Notes: a model not told the origin generated them from the letters alone. A stretch of 52,921 bases of DNA from an uncultured Lachnospiraceae bacterium (GCA_946538525.1 CAMNGU010000004.1:1-52921), one strand, 5' to 3'. Positions 1 through 10,740 are shown, counted from the first letter of the stretch. Made by a program: numbers and translations.

Positions 1-27
1 TGAGCCAGGATCAAACTCTCAAAAAAA
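1..27 (-). rRNA. 16S rRNA gene, 5' end only (truncated by window edge)
   Basis: Reverse complement of 1-20 is GAGAGTTTGATCCTGGCTCA, the universal 16S 5' (27F) sequence; mature 5' end is approximate. Confidence 0.93.
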
Positions 28-224
28 GTTTGTGTTGATTTCTCAACGATCCTTGGTCATAAAAAACGTTAGCTTACTAACTTTTCCAATTCCAATTTAC
101 TGTTCTTGTTTGGATTCGTTCAATTCCGAATATTCATTATTTAAAAGAATTTTCGGGGTTGTCATCGTTATTCTGTTGTTAAATGTACGATTGTTCTTAT
201 TAGTGATTTGTTTAAAAATCTCTA

Positions 225-237
225 TTTTTAAGGAACA
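225..237 (-). promoter_or_regulatory. possible rrn boxA-like antitermination sequence
   Basis: Minus strand TGTTCCTTAAAAA in the rRNA leader resembles bacterial boxA. Confidence 0.35.
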
Positions 238-292
238 AAAAACCATCGCTTTGATGTCTCATGTTTTTGTCTTTTCTTGCGACAGCTTGTTT

Positions 293-321
293 ATAATACT
301 ACTATCCAACACTAATGTCAA
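293..321 (-). promoter_or_regulatory. rrn operon promoter
   Basis: On minus strand TTGACA (316-321), exact 17-bp spacer, TATTAT (293-298), upstream of the 16S start. Confidence 0.75.
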
Positions 322-354
322 CAACTTTTTTAAAAAAATTTTCTGCTTTTTTTA

Positions 355-385
355 TCAAAAAAATGAGGACCTGCTCGGTCCCCAA
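355..385 (-). terminator. Rho-independent terminator between cvpA-like gene and rrn promoter
   Basis: Minus strand GGGGACCGAGCAGGTCCTC hairpin followed by TTTTTTT. Confidence 0.7.
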
Positions 386-582
386 AATCTAGTAGCTATA
401 ATTGCCACACAACCACTATATATAAGGTTTCTTTAATATATATAGAGAGAGAATTAATAATATATATCCTGAATTTTATGATCTAAATACTAAAATCCAT
501 TAATTTTTTTCTTGGTTTTCTTGTCTTGTTTTTCTTATCTTAGTTTTTTATCTCAGTCTTACTTATCTGGAAATCATTTCTA

Positions 583-1350
583 TTAAAAATTCATGAGTAT
601 TTTCATTATTATATTATTCTGATCTAGAGCTTCAAGAAATGCATTTCCACTTATCATTGCATCGTAACTCTTTCCAAATACAATTCCTGCTATTATCATA
701 AATATCCAGATGATGACAAATCCTGCACCAAGTCCCAGAATCATTCCACAGAGTCTGTTAGCACCTGATAGAAGCGGATCAAAGTCTATAATATGGGTGC
801 CAATAATACCTATAAGGGTAATAACCAGCCTAAGTAGAATAAATAAAACCACATAAGTACCAGTTGACACTATAAGTTTAGCAGTATAACTGGAAATGTA
901 TTTGAAAAAGCTGGTAATCCCCAGAGCCTGATAAACACCATCATTATTATTCTCTATATAACTTGTCTTTAAATACTCAGGAATATTAAAGCTATCAATC
1001 AACTGCATCTGGGTTGCCTTATCTGGATCTTCCGCCATATATTCTGCTGTTGCAGCCTCTGTCAGCTTATCCAGTTCCTTTTCATCAGTAACGCCAGAAT
1101 TCTCCAAAGACTCTCTGACCTTTTTTTTCATTTTGCTTTCTAGCTTATCATATACCTTTTCTTCAATAGCTACATAGAATTCGGTATTATCTATAACATA
1201 ATTTGATACATAAGGTGCAGCTATATATGCCACCCCCAATGACAGTACTAAACCAATAAAGCTAAAGAGAGTCCTAAAAAGTCCTCTCTTTAGCCCTATC
1301 AATGCACTAACTACTAATATTAAAACTATCCCAGCGATAATATAATACAT
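583..1350 (-). CDS. CvpA family membrane protein
   Basis: 255 aa; N-terminal GLKRGLFRTLFSFIGLVLSLGVAYIAAPYV pattern and several TM segments typical of CvpA. Confidence 0.75.
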   Translation of the reverse strand: MYYIIAGIVLILVVSALIGLKRGLFRTLFSFIGLVLSLGVAYIAAPYVSNYVIDNTEFYVAIEEKVYDKLESKMKKKVRESLENSGVTDEKELDKLTEAATAEYMAEDPDKATQMQLIDSFNIPEYLKTSYIENNNDGVYQALGITSFFKYISSYTAKLIVSTGTYVVLFILLRLVITLIGIIGTHIIDFDPLLSGANRLCGMILGLGAGFVIIWIFMIIAGIVFGKSYDAMISGNAFLEALDQNNIIMKILMNF

Positions 1351-1444
1351 ATATTTTCCTATTTATATAATTTAAATACTTATTTTAATTACTTTTTTTA
1401 GAATCACTTATTTAATTAAATATCTTAATTACTTATCTTATTTG

Positions 1445-2668
1445 CTAATTCTCGTCTTCACCGCGAAGTCTAACCGTATCTATTCTGTTCTCGTATGTAA
1501 TAATATACTCATTACGATTTGAAGTCGGAATCATAGATTTGATAATTCCATCAAAGGCGTAATTAAACTTTGTTCTTCCACTCTTTAAGATGATAAGACA
1601 CTGATTTCCGCCAGTTATAATAAGCTCATCATTTGTGGCATGAATCTTGTCATAATCCATATTAAATGCGTACTCATACATTTTCTTGCCTGATAGATCA
1701 TAGGTCTTAACTACATAACCAGTATTGCTGCCTGAGCTGGCATCTGGTTCAATAATTCCAATATATTCTTCACAGTAAAATACGCTAGAAATCTCACTAT
1801 TATACTCGACTTCCGCTTTTTCTGAAGGTTTTTCCTTCATATTATATAGATGAATCTTCGAATCTGAAAATGCAGCCACAACATCATTGGTGACAAACTC
1901 AACCTTTGGAATCATTTCCTCGTCAAATGAGTATCCTCCCACCATTCTGTCCGCATTCTCATTCTGACCTACATCGCCAAAGTTATATGCAGTAAGGTTA
2001 TTCTTGATATTTACACCATCCATCTTGAAATAGCTGGTGAAAAGTTTCTGCCCGTCATTAGATACAGCTATATCCATAGGATATCCACTCTTATCTATAG
2101 AAGTTCTTATCTCGTAGATGATTTCACCATTCTTATCGTACATCTGAATGTAGTTTGTATCATCAGATTCAAGAATAGCCGCAAATGCGCCCTGCTTGGC
2201 CACTCCAACATCACAAACCGTATATGGCATCTTTACCGAGCTGACCGCCCCCTCAATACCATACACTGCCACGAGGTTACCACCTTTATCTGCTACAACT
2301 GCATAATCGCCACAGGCAGATGCAATAGGAACCTTGAAGTCTTCGCCGGCAGTCCAGACAACTTCGCCCTTACTGTTAATGTAAGAAACTCCATCTGGTG
2401 TATATTTAAGAACATTATCACCAAACTCAATATAATTAGCATTTGCGTCATAGTTTGTTTCAACCGTAGAAAGAACCTTTACTCCACCGAAGGATCTCAT
2501 CTTTATGAATACAAACACGCAAACAGCAGTAACAACCAAAACGATCAGAAGAACAAGAACAATCCAGATTCTCCTCTGGTGCATTTCGTTGATGCGCTGT
2601 TCATTGTTCTGTCTGGCCTCTTCGGATCCTGACACATATATTACATTGTCGTTGTTATTATTCGCCAT
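1445..2668 (-). CDS. membrane-anchored beta-propeller-like protein (DUF5711-like)
   Basis: 407 aa; single N-terminal TM then repeated strand-rich blocks (YTPDGVSYINSKGEVVWTAG...). Confidence 0.55.
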   Translation of the reverse strand: MANNNNDNVIYVSGSEEARQNNEQRINEMHQRRIWIVLVLLIVLVVTAVCVFVFIKMRSFGGVKVLSTVETNYDANANYIEFGDNVLKYTPDGVSYINSKGEVVWTAGEDFKVPIASACGDYAVVADKGGNLVAVYGIEGAVSSVKMPYTVCDVGVAKQGAFAAILESDDTNYIQMYDKNGEIIYEIRTSIDKSGYPMDIAVSNDGQKLFTSYFKMDGVNIKNNLTAYNFGDVGQNENADRMVGGYSFDEEMIPKVEFVTNDVVAAFSDSKIHLYNMKEKPSEKAEVEYNSEISSVFYCEEYIGIIEPDASSGSNTGYVVKTYDLSGKKMYEYAFNMDYDKIHATNDELIITGGNQCLIILKSGRTKFNYAFDGIIKSMIPTSNRNEYIITYENRIDTVRLRGEDEN

Positions 2669-2822
2669 TAATATTTTCCTGACTTTTAATTTATTGTATC
2701 AAGTCAAATCCGGATTTATTTCTAATTTTATTGTAAGAATTATTTCCGGATTTTTTTTAGTTTTTTTCTAGTTTTTTTAAGTTTTATTTCCAGTTTTATC
2801 AACTAAGACATTCCCAGTCTTA

Positions 2823-4505
2823 TCAGCTGAGATGCTTGCTCTGGAGAGCCTTATTTACTGCACTGATAAGAGCGTAAGCAGATGCCTCAATAATATCTGT
2901 ATGGATACCAGCTCCATAGATAATCTCATCCTGTCCTGTAACCTGAATTGCAACATATGCACAGGCCTGAGAATTTGAGCCTCTTGTAAGCGCGTGCTCA
3001 TCGTAATTTACTATTTCAAATGTAACAGCAAAATGTCTCATGATGGCATTACTGATTGCATCAAGACGACCATTTCCCTGTCCATGATAAACTTTATGAA
3101 CTCCATCTCTCTCAATAGTAAGTTCGCAGCGAATACCATCTACCTGCTGGAAATGACATTCCTTAAACTTAATTGGTGAATCAATATTTACATACTGATC
3201 CTTAAATACCTGATAAACCTCCTCAGGCATAAGCTCCTTGTGACCATGATCTGATACGCTCTTTACTGCGTAACCTACATTTTCCTTCATCTTCTTTGGA
3301 AGATTGAATCCATACTTTGTCTCAAGGATAAATCCTACACCGCCCTTTCCGGACTGTGAATTAATTCTAATAACATCTCCATCATAGGTACGACCAATAT
3401 CTTCAGGATTAAGAGGAAGATATGGGGTTGTCCACATCTGATCTGGATCCTCTTCACGCCACTTCATACCCTTTGCAATAGCATCCTGGTGAGAACCTGA
3501 AAATGCTGCAAATACCAGCTTTCCACAATATGGCTCTCTTGGATAGATTTCCATACCTGTAAGACTTTCATATTTTTCCTGAATTCTAGGCATATCTGAA
3601 AAATCAAGACATGGATCAACACCGTGTGTATACATATTCATGGCAAGTGTAATGATATCTACATTACCTGTTCTCTCACCATTTCCGAAAAGTGTTCCTT
3701 CTATTCTATCAGCACCAGCAAGAAGTCCCAGTTCAGCATCTGCTACGCCACACCCTCTATCATTATGTGGATGAAGAGAAAGGATTACATTCTCGCGGTA
3801 CTTCATATTTTTACTCATATATTCAATCTGACTTGCATATACATGTGGAAGTGACATTTCAACTGTTGCTGGAAGATTGATGATAGCCTTCCTATCAGAA
3901 GTAGGTTGCCATACATCAAGTACTGCATTACATACTTCAAGCGCATATTCAGGCTCTGTTCCTGTGAAACTCTCAGGACTATACTCAAAACGGTACTCAG
4001 CACCATCTTCATCTGCAAGTTTCTTAAGAAGTGCAGCACCTTCGATAGCGATCTGCTTAATCTCTTCCTTTGACTTCTTAAATACCTGCTCACGCTGTGC
4101 AACACTAGTAGAATTATAAACATGAACGATTACATTTTTAGGGTTAGCTCCACGAACCGCCTCAAATGTTTTCTTGATGATGTGCTCTCTTGCCTGTGTA
4201 AGTACCTGAATGGTAACATCATCAGGAATCAGATTTTCCTCAATAAGCTTACGACAAAACTCATACTCTGTCTCGCTTGCTGCAGGGAATCCAATCTCAA
4301 TTTCTTTAAAACCAATACGGATGAGTTCCTTATAGAATTCTATCTTTTCATCAAGACTCATAGGTACAACCAGCGCCTGATTTCCATCACGAAGATCAAC
4401 GCTGCACCAGATTGGAGCCTTATCAATATACTCCTTCTTTACCCAGTCTGTACTCTCGACTGGTGGCATAAAATAACCTCTTCTGTAATGCTCAAAATTC
4501 TTCAT
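2823..4505 (-). CDS. leuA: 2-isopropylmalate synthase
   Basis: WCSVDLRDGNQALVVPM, LHPHNDRGCGVADAELGLLAGADRIEGTLFGNGERTGNVD motifs; GGAGGT SD 7 nt before ATG at 4505; upstream Leu T-box. Confidence 0.93.
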   Translation of the reverse strand: MKNFEHYRRGYFMPPVESTDWVKKEYIDKAPIWCSVDLRDGNQALVVPMSLDEKIEFYKELIRIGFKEIEIGFPAASETEYEFCRKLIEENLIPDDVTIQVLTQAREHIIKKTFEAVRGANPKNVIVHVYNSTSVAQREQVFKKSKEEIKQIAIEGAALLKKLADEDGAEYRFEYSPESFTGTEPEYALEVCNAVLDVWQPTSDRKAIINLPATVEMSLPHVYASQIEYMSKNMKYRENVILSLHPHNDRGCGVADAELGLLAGADRIEGTLFGNGERTGNVDIITLAMNMYTHGVDPCLDFSDMPRIQEKYESLTGMEIYPREPYCGKLVFAAFSGSHQDAIAKGMKWREEDPDQMWTTPYLPLNPEDIGRTYDGDVIRINSQSGKGGVGFILETKYGFNLPKKMKENVGYAVKSVSDHGHKELMPEEVYQVFKDQYVNIDSPIKFKECHFQQVDGIRCELTIERDGVHKVYHGQGNGRLDAISNAIMRHFAVTFEIVNYDEHALTRGSNSQACAYVAIQVTGQDEIIYGAGIHTDIIEASAYALISAVNKALQSKHLS

Positions 4506-4568
4506 GTCATTTACCTCCAAATTATTATTTTACTATGGTTTGTACTATTAATCAAGATTGTAGAAAGT

Positions 4569-4708
4569 GTTAATGCAATTGCTGAACCCGGCTCTTCGAG
4601 CCTCCCGTTCAGCAATGATTAGGCTTCGCCTAATATATGATTAAATATATTCAATCTTCTTAGTAAGCAAGCTTACACGAAGCTTGAAATATTTAATCAT
4701 GCATTAAC
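4569..4708 (-). repeat. branched palindromic element in leuA leader
   Basis: Outer arms GTTAATGCA (4569-4577)/TGCATTAAC (4700-4708); hairpins 4578-4616, 4618-4634 and 4637-4700. Confidence 0.7.
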
Positions 4709-4724
4709 TCATAGATAACAAAAT

Positions 4725-5012
4725 AACGTCTCTACAAATCTTGCGATTTGTAGAGACGTGAATCACGCGGTACCACTCTACTTCATATGACTTTTTCTGT
4801 CATATGCACTCATCGATACGGAACTGGTTTTACAATTCTTATATCTTTCCTCTGTAACGGGAGGTCCCGGGTTGAACTACTTTTCTTTTCACCCAACCTG
4901 CTCAGGGGCGAGTTCAGTGGGAATATCCTCTGCCTTGCACCACCCGGCAGTTCTCTTTGATGAGCTACAATTAATCTCATCAGGAATCTTCGACACTTAC
5001 TATTCCCCATCA
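4725..5012 (-). promoter_or_regulatory. T-box leader (tRNA-Leu responsive, specifier CUC) with terminator upstream of leuA
   Basis: Minus strand AGAGAACTGCCGGGTGGTGCAAGGCAG, GAACTCGCCCCTGAG (CTC at 4910-4912), TAGAGTGGTACCGCG T-box core, then ACGTCTCTACAAATCGCAAGATTTGTAGAGACGTTATTTT terminator. Confidence 0.9.
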
Positions 5013-5070
5013 TTGCATTTGATGGTTATTAAAATGTTGTGTATAAACTAACACGATAATCTATATCCTG

Positions 5071-7506
5071 TCAAGAAGATTTTATCTCTTTTTGCTCTCT
5101 TTTTGAACTCTTTTTCTTTCTCTTTTTCTTTCGGTTATCCCTAAAGATATTCTCCAGGATATTATCTGCGAAATTATGCTCATTTTGCAAAATCTCTTTA
5201 TTTGAGAATCCAGCTCTATCCAAAATATCCACCATTCTAAGCCTATCTGCCTCTGAGAAAGGAAGAAGATAAGCCATCTGCTCCTCATAATTCATCATTG
5301 GTCTAAGCTTTAGATCCTTCCTTTTCAGCTTATTAATATATCTGGAATATTTTAGAATAAGCTTATCCGAAAAGCCTGCTGCCTTATAATCACGATGATA
5401 TTTTATGGTTGGATAACATCTTAAAAATATATAACCTATGATTGCCAAGAAGATCAGCACGATTACAACATAAGCAACATATTTCATAAATGTATCTGCT
5501 TTTGATATATCAAGATTATTGTTCATGCCTACTCCAGCACCCGCATCTTCTTCTCCATCGCCAAAAACATTATTAAAGCTGTCCCAGAAACCGGCATTCT
5601 CATCAATTTCGTCTTCATTAAGGGTAGAAGGCGGCGTAACATCAACTTTTATCCAGCCCAAATCCTTATCAAAGATTTCAACCCAGGCATGAGCATCAGC
5701 ATCTGTAGCATCAACTCTTAATACCGCAGTTTCACCCAGAGAGTTATAACCTTCATAACGAGAGGAATATTCCGCTCCCTCAACAAGTTCACCTTGATCC
5801 AAAACCTGAGTAAACGACAACGCATATCCTTCACAGTATCTTGCTGGAATCCCCAGTTCTCGGAACACCAGGGTTGCGGCAGATGCGAAATGAGCACAGT
5901 AGCCCTTCCGATTCTTCTCCAGGAAATAATTTACAAAATCCTGACGCCATGGGGTTGCACCCGGCCTAATGGTATATGGAATATTTTCCTCGTAATAATC
6001 CTTTAGCTGCTTTGCAACCACCTGAGGATTGCCTGGTTCTAATCCAACTTCTTCAATAAATTTATCTATTGTCTCTTTATTCTCAAAAGGAACTGATAGA
6101 TAAACCGGATCCGGAGTATATTCTTCAACCCTAGCCCCAATCTCCATATTTCTTGGATAATAAGTATAGGTTGCCGTCTGACCACTAAATACCGGCTTCG
6201 TATCCCCATCTGAATAATATGGTTGATAAGGCAGCGCCGGAGCTTCAACATTTGTCACCGAAAGAAGTCCCTTAGCACTATAATCATTTCCTTCTTCAAA
6301 CTTATTTTTCAAAGCATCTACTTCTCTAGGATAGGTATTGTTAAACTTCCCATTCTCAGATGTCCACTTATTCTCGTAAGGCTCATATTCCATACCAGTG
6401 AAATTCTTAAGATATAGCATCTCATTTGCATACGGAGTGTAGATTACCGTCAGGTCCGTCTGATAATCCAGTCTTATAGAAGAAACACCGCCAAGCTCTC
6501 CTGTGGAAAGTCCACCATTATTTGGATATAAATCAATTATTCCAAATATACCCATGGTCAGTACATTTGCAACTATCTCGTTGCTGGCCAGCTTCCTTTC
6601 ACTTTGCTCTCTTTCAGAATCATAGTACTTCTTACTGTAAATGGTACTCATGACCGTTACTATTATCAAAACATAAACGAAAGCTGTAAGCATTCCCTGC
6701 CACAGGGATTTATAATCCAGCAGGTAGGAAACACCCTTCTTCGTATGACCGAAAACATGGTCTCTTCTGCTAAGATGATAGTGACGACCACATTTCAGCA
6801 TGAAAGTCATAGCTATTCCAGCCAGCACAAATATCGTATAGATCGTATTTGGCTCATAGTGCATGTAGAACGCAATCAGATTTACGGTAATTGCAAGTCC
6901 GATAGCCACCATATATCTGGCACGACGAAGAATGTAGTTATTAAGTAAGACATTCATAGCGATGCCCAAGGTAGACATGGATATGGTTATGGCTGCATAT
7001 CTGTTGGCCACTCGCTCTGTATAGTACTGGAGACCTTCCGTATCGAAGTATATGGACGCCCAATATATCGTATCATTTAGCACCGCGTAGAACCCGGAGT
7101 TGATATAGTTTCTGAAAATGTATATCCACACCGCCAGTATCACAAAGAACACCAGGTACCCAAGGTTTTCTGATTTCCAAGTATGATACAGCATGGCACA
7201 CACGAGAGCCGTAACCAATACTATCAAATTAAAAGCAATATGGTTAAATGAGATTCCCAGCGCCGAAAGATACGAACCTATTCCTCCTGCCGTAATGAAG
7301 TATACGATAAGACCTTTCAAGATCAGGGTTAAATACCTGTTTTCACTGATCTCATACACAGAAGGATCTATCTCCACTCCTTTACAAAGCTCAATAGCAG
7401 GAGTTTCCTCATAGCTCCAGGAAGCCTTACCATATTTTCTACTGATAACATTTGGCTTCTTCTTATTCTGCTGTCTATTCAGTTGTGGATTTGTATATAT
7501 GCTCAT
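5071..7506 (-). CDS. transglutaminase-like domain membrane protein (TgpA-like)
   Basis: Multiple N-terminal TMs, then NYFLEKNRKGYCAHFASAATLVFRELGIPARYCEGY...DATDADAHAWVEIFDKDLGW (Cys/His/Asp transglutaminase triad). Confidence 0.85.
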   Translation of the reverse strand: MSIYTNPQLNRQQNKKKPNVISRKYGKASWSYEETPAIELCKGVEIDPSVYEISENRYLTLILKGLIVYFITAGGIGSYLSALGISFNHIAFNLIVLVTALVCAMLYHTWKSENLGYLVFFVILAVWIYIFRNYINSGFYAVLNDTIYWASIYFDTEGLQYYTERVANRYAAITISMSTLGIAMNVLLNNYILRRARYMVAIGLAITVNLIAFYMHYEPNTIYTIFVLAGIAMTFMLKCGRHYHLSRRDHVFGHTKKGVSYLLDYKSLWQGMLTAFVYVLIIVTVMSTIYSKKYYDSEREQSERKLASNEIVANVLTMGIFGIIDLYPNNGGLSTGELGGVSSIRLDYQTDLTVIYTPYANEMLYLKNFTGMEYEPYENKWTSENGKFNNTYPREVDALKNKFEEGNDYSAKGLLSVTNVEAPALPYQPYYSDGDTKPVFSGQTATYTYYPRNMEIGARVEEYTPDPVYLSVPFENKETIDKFIEEVGLEPGNPQVVAKQLKDYYEENIPYTIRPGATPWRQDFVNYFLEKNRKGYCAHFASAATLVFRELGIPARYCEGYALSFTQVLDQGELVEGAEYSSRYEGYNSLGETAVLRVDATDADAHAWVEIFDKDLGWIKVDVTPPSTLNEDEIDENAGFWDSFNNVFGDGEEDAGAGVGMNNNLDISKADTFMKYVAYVVIVLIFLAIIGYIFLRCYPTIKYHRDYKAAGFSDKLILKYSRYINKLKRKDLKLRPMMNYEEQMAYLLPFSEADRLRMVDILDRAGFSNKEILQNEHNFADNILENIFRDNRKKKRKKKSSKREQKEIKSS

Positions 7507-7565
7507 AAACCCTCTTGCTAAATAAATCCATTTTCCTCGAATAATAAACAATTCAAATTGTTTGA

Positions 7566-8759
7566 CTAATCTTGTTCAACTACGACCATCTCAGCCGCTC
7601 CATCTACTATGCATACATTTGCATAGGCTTTAAGCTCTGGCCTGATGTTTCGCATATATTCCTTTGTCTTATAAGGATCATCATAAATCTTTTCATAATA
7701 AATCGCCGCAAATGCCTCGCGTAGATTATCCCTATTCATAATCTGGCGTTCCTCAAACTGGAAGTTACTGTCACTCCACCACATAAGCCTTACATAGGTC
7801 TGGTCCTGAACCAGCCTCTGTGTTATGGCATATGCAAGAGTCAGTACTTCATCCACCTGCTCCGCTGTACCGGCCAGATCCACCATTACCACCATTTGCT
7901 GATCCGACATGGACACCCTGTCCTTAACCATCAGCATGTCCCTCTTTGCCGAAAGCTTCCAGTGAATACTCATGAGCTTATCACCTGGAATATATTCACG
8001 AACATCCGTAACATCCGAGAAATCATGACCCTTCTTCATGGTCTCCTCACTCTCTGTCATACCTCTGTTCATGTCCGACATATCAAAATCCGCACGGAGA
8101 GTTTTCTCAGGAAATACATTTACTTCTGCAGAAGAAGTCATATTCTTCTTTAGAGAAACAAAGCCCAGCATATCTCTTATAGTCACGCTGTCTATGCTGT
8201 ATCTATAGATTCCATTCATTGAATATCTTACAGGGATTCTATGCTCAAACTCTTCATGAGCACGACAAGGAAGAGAGAAGATCATTCCATTCTTGTCACC
8301 ATAGAAAGGACTCTCCACATCCAACTTAGTATTCATGTCAAATGAGATACAGAACGAACTGTTTTTAACTTTCAGGTTCAAATATCCCACATTAAAACGA
8401 CTTACATCCTTTTCAGGTGCTGCAATCTCGACCTCAATTCCTTTGTATAAAAAGAAACATGTAATAATATCAAAAACAGGTGCGCTTGCAACAATATATA
8501 GCGATAGCATCATAAAATGATTTCTCAAAAAGTCATATACCACTATTACAATTGCCAGCATTACAAGATAAGCTATAATCCTTGTGGGATGAACCACTGT
8601 CTTAAGAGGCTTCTGCATTTTCTCCTTAAGCTTTGCCTTTGCCTTCGCCTCAGCTTCCGCCTTCTTCTGTTCTTTTTGAGACTTTTCTGTAGACATTCCT
8701 GCATACCCACCATACTGATTATAGGTATTATATGAAGTTGTGGGTTTTGGAATTGCCAT
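7566..8759 (-). CDS. DUF58 domain-containing protein
   Basis: FSDVTDVREYIPGDKLMSIHWKLSAKRDMLMVKD is the DUF58 signature; sits between moxR and transglutaminase genes. Confidence 0.88.
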   Translation of the reverse strand: MAIPKPTTSYNTYNQYGGYAGMSTEKSQKEQKKAEAEAKAKAKLKEKMQKPLKTVVHPTRIIAYLVMLAIVIVVYDFLRNHFMMLSLYIVASAPVFDIITCFFLYKGIEVEIAAPEKDVSRFNVGYLNLKVKNSSFCISFDMNTKLDVESPFYGDKNGMIFSLPCRAHEEFEHRIPVRYSMNGIYRYSIDSVTIRDMLGFVSLKKNMTSSAEVNVFPEKTLRADFDMSDMNRGMTESEETMKKGHDFSDVTDVREYIPGDKLMSIHWKLSAKRDMLMVKDRVSMSDQQMVVMVDLAGTAEQVDEVLTLAYAITQRLVQDQTYVRLMWWSDSNFQFEERQIMNRDNLREAFAAIYYEKIYDDPYKTKEYMRNIRPELKAYANVCIVDGAAEMVVVEQD

Positions 8760-8760
8760 A

Positions 8761-9693
8761 TTAACTCCTTGGCGCTCTTACTATCTGAATCAACTCACGC
8801 ATTGCCATTTCCATGTTCATGCCCTGAGCTCTTGCCTTCTGTCCCAGCTTAACTCTATGTCCCAGTGTATCCTTAACAACATCCTGCACATCTGCAGCAG
8901 TAACAAAATCTCTTCCTTCGATAACCGCTACAGCCTTTGCCATATTTAGGAGAGCAATAGTTCCTCTTGGACTGGCTCCAGCAGAGAATATAGCATTTCT
9001 TCTGGTTTCCTCAACCAGCGTTACAATATATTCATATATTTCATCACGAATGAACATGTCATTAGTCTCGCGTCTTAACTGAACCATTTCGTCAACTGTG
9101 ATAACAGGTCGAACTTTTGAAATCGGATTAGATGCATTTCCCTTTAGAATCTGAACCGCATCCTCATGAGAAGGGTAACCCATGGAAAGACAAACCATGA
9201 ATCTATCCAGCTGTGATTCTGGGAGCATCTGGGTTCCTGAGGAGCCGTAAGGATTCTCAGTAGCAATAACTACAAATGGATCTGGCAGCTTTCTGGTCAC
9301 ACCATCCACAGTAGCTGTGCCCTCCTCCATTACCTCCAAGAGAGCGGACTGAGTCTTTGGCGATGTACGGTTAATCTCATCAGCAAGAAACAAATTACAG
9401 AATACAGAACCCGGTCTATATTCGAACTCTTTGGTAGCAGCGTTATACATAGAGAAACCAAGAATATCACTAGGAAGTACATCCGGTGTAAACTGAACTC
9501 TCTTATAGTCCAGAGAAAGAGATCTGGCAAATGCAGTCGCCAGCGTGGTCTTTCCTACTCCAGGAATATCCTCCATCAGTATGTGTCCACCTGCAATCAT
9601 CGCAGCCAGAACCTTGCGAACCACATTTTCCTTTCCTTTTATAACTGTATTAACGCTATCAATAACCGCCTGCGTTTTTCTTACATCAACCAT
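8761..9693 (-). CDS. MoxR family AAA+ ATPase
   Basis: GGHILMEDIPGVGKTTLA Walker A; LADEINRTSPKTQSALLEVMEEG Walker B. Confidence 0.93.
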   Translation of the reverse strand: MVDVRKTQAVIDSVNTVIKGKENVVRKVLAAMIAGGHILMEDIPGVGKTTLATAFARSLSLDYKRVQFTPDVLPSDILGFSMYNAATKEFEYRPGSVFCNLFLADEINRTSPKTQSALLEVMEEGTATVDGVTRKLPDPFVVIATENPYGSSGTQMLPESQLDRFMVCLSMGYPSHEDAVQILKGNASNPISKVRPVITVDEMVQLRRETNDMFIRDEIYEYIVTLVEETRRNAIFSAGASPRGTIALLNMAKAVAVIEGRDFVTAADVQDVVKDTLGHRVKLGQKARAQGMNMEMAMRELIQIVRAPRS

Positions 9694-9901
9694 AACAATC
9701 TGCTCCTTACTATCTAATTCATAAAAATATATATAAAATTCCGCATACCAGTCTAATATATCATAATTCCCCCAAGTTGTATAATAGCATAAGCTAATAC
9801 TATCATAAAGAAAATGAGAATTCTTTAAGAAAACTTTAAATCGAATCTTTAGATCAAAATTATAAATCTCAAAATACCCAAAATATAATCCTGCAAACAG
9901 A

Positions 9902-9930
9902 TTGACATTTTGATCTTCTCATTTTATGTT
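9902..9930 (+). promoter_or_regulatory. promoter for ung
   Basis: TTGACA (9902-9907), 17-bp spacer, TATGTT (9925-9930). Confidence 0.6.
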
Positions 9931-10025
9931 ATGATGTGAATAAGAGTAGTACTATGGAACACCATATAGCATAGGGATTGTTCCATTTCTCACCTAAAAT
10001 ATAACCCGTACAAAGGAGATAGGAT

Positions 10026-10700
10026 ATGCCACCCATTACAAATGATTGGGCAAAAGCTCTCGAACCAGAATTTCAAAAAGATTACTACAAAAAACTATTT
10101 AATTTCGTGGGGCAGGAATATTCCTCCACAACCGTCTATCCTCCTGGAAATGATATCTTCAACGCCTTCCACCTAACACCTCTATCTGATGTGAAGGTAG
10201 TTATAATCGGCCAGGATCCATATCACGAACCAGGACAGGCCCATGGACTTTCCTTCTCCGTAAAACCTGGAGTGGATATCCCACCTTCTCTACAAAATAT
10301 ATATAAAGAACTTCACGACGACTGTGGCTGCTACATCCCTAATAATGGTTACCTGGTAAAATGGGCCGAACAGGGTGTACTACTTTTAAATGCAGTTCTC
10401 ACGGTTCGCGCACATCGAGCCGCATCCCATCAGGGAAAGGGCTGGGAAGAATTCACCGATGCCGCTATCCGCATCGTAAATGAAATTAACAGACCCGTAG
10501 TATTTATGCTTTGGGGAAGTTTCGCCAGAAACAAAAAAGAGATGCTGGATAATCCTAAGCATCTCATTCTTGAAGCTCCACACCCTTCACCTCTCTCAGC
10601 ATATAGAGGTTTCTTTGGATGTAAGCATTTTAGTAAAGCTAATAAATTTTTAAAAGAAAATGGTGTCGATCCTATCGATTGGCAGATAGAAAACCTATAG
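10026..10700 (+). CDS. ung: uracil-DNA glycosylase
   Basis: [22 protein letters not shown] and [21 protein letters not shown] motifs. Confidence 0.97.
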   Translation: MPPITNDWAKALEPEFQKDYYKKLFNFVGQEYSSTTVYPPGNDIFNAFHLTPLSDVKVVIIGQDPYHEPGQAHGLSFSVKPGVDIPPSLQNIYKELHDDCGCYIPNNGYLVKWAEQGVLLLNAVLTVRAHRAASHQGKGWEEFTDAAIRIVNEINRPVVFMLWGSFARNKKEMLDNPKHLILEAPHPSPLSAYRGFFGCKHFSKANKFLKENGVDPIDWQIENL

Positions 10701-10740
10701 AAAGATGTTAAAGTAATAAAATATCTATATATTTAAATCT

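Noticed and set aside
32-436. 134-aa plus-strand ORF in the rrn upstream region
   Set aside because: Overlaps rRNA promoter and leader on the other strand; Phe/Leu/Ile-rich low-complexity translation with no RBS.
4810-5013. 67-aa minus-strand ORF
   Set aside because: Lies wholly within the T-box leader, whose conserved RNA motifs explain the sequence.
9954-9986. Interpreting the ung-leader repeat as a LexA/DinR box
   Set aside because: Spacing is 17 nt and does not match the compact GAAC-N4-GTTC Firmicutes box.
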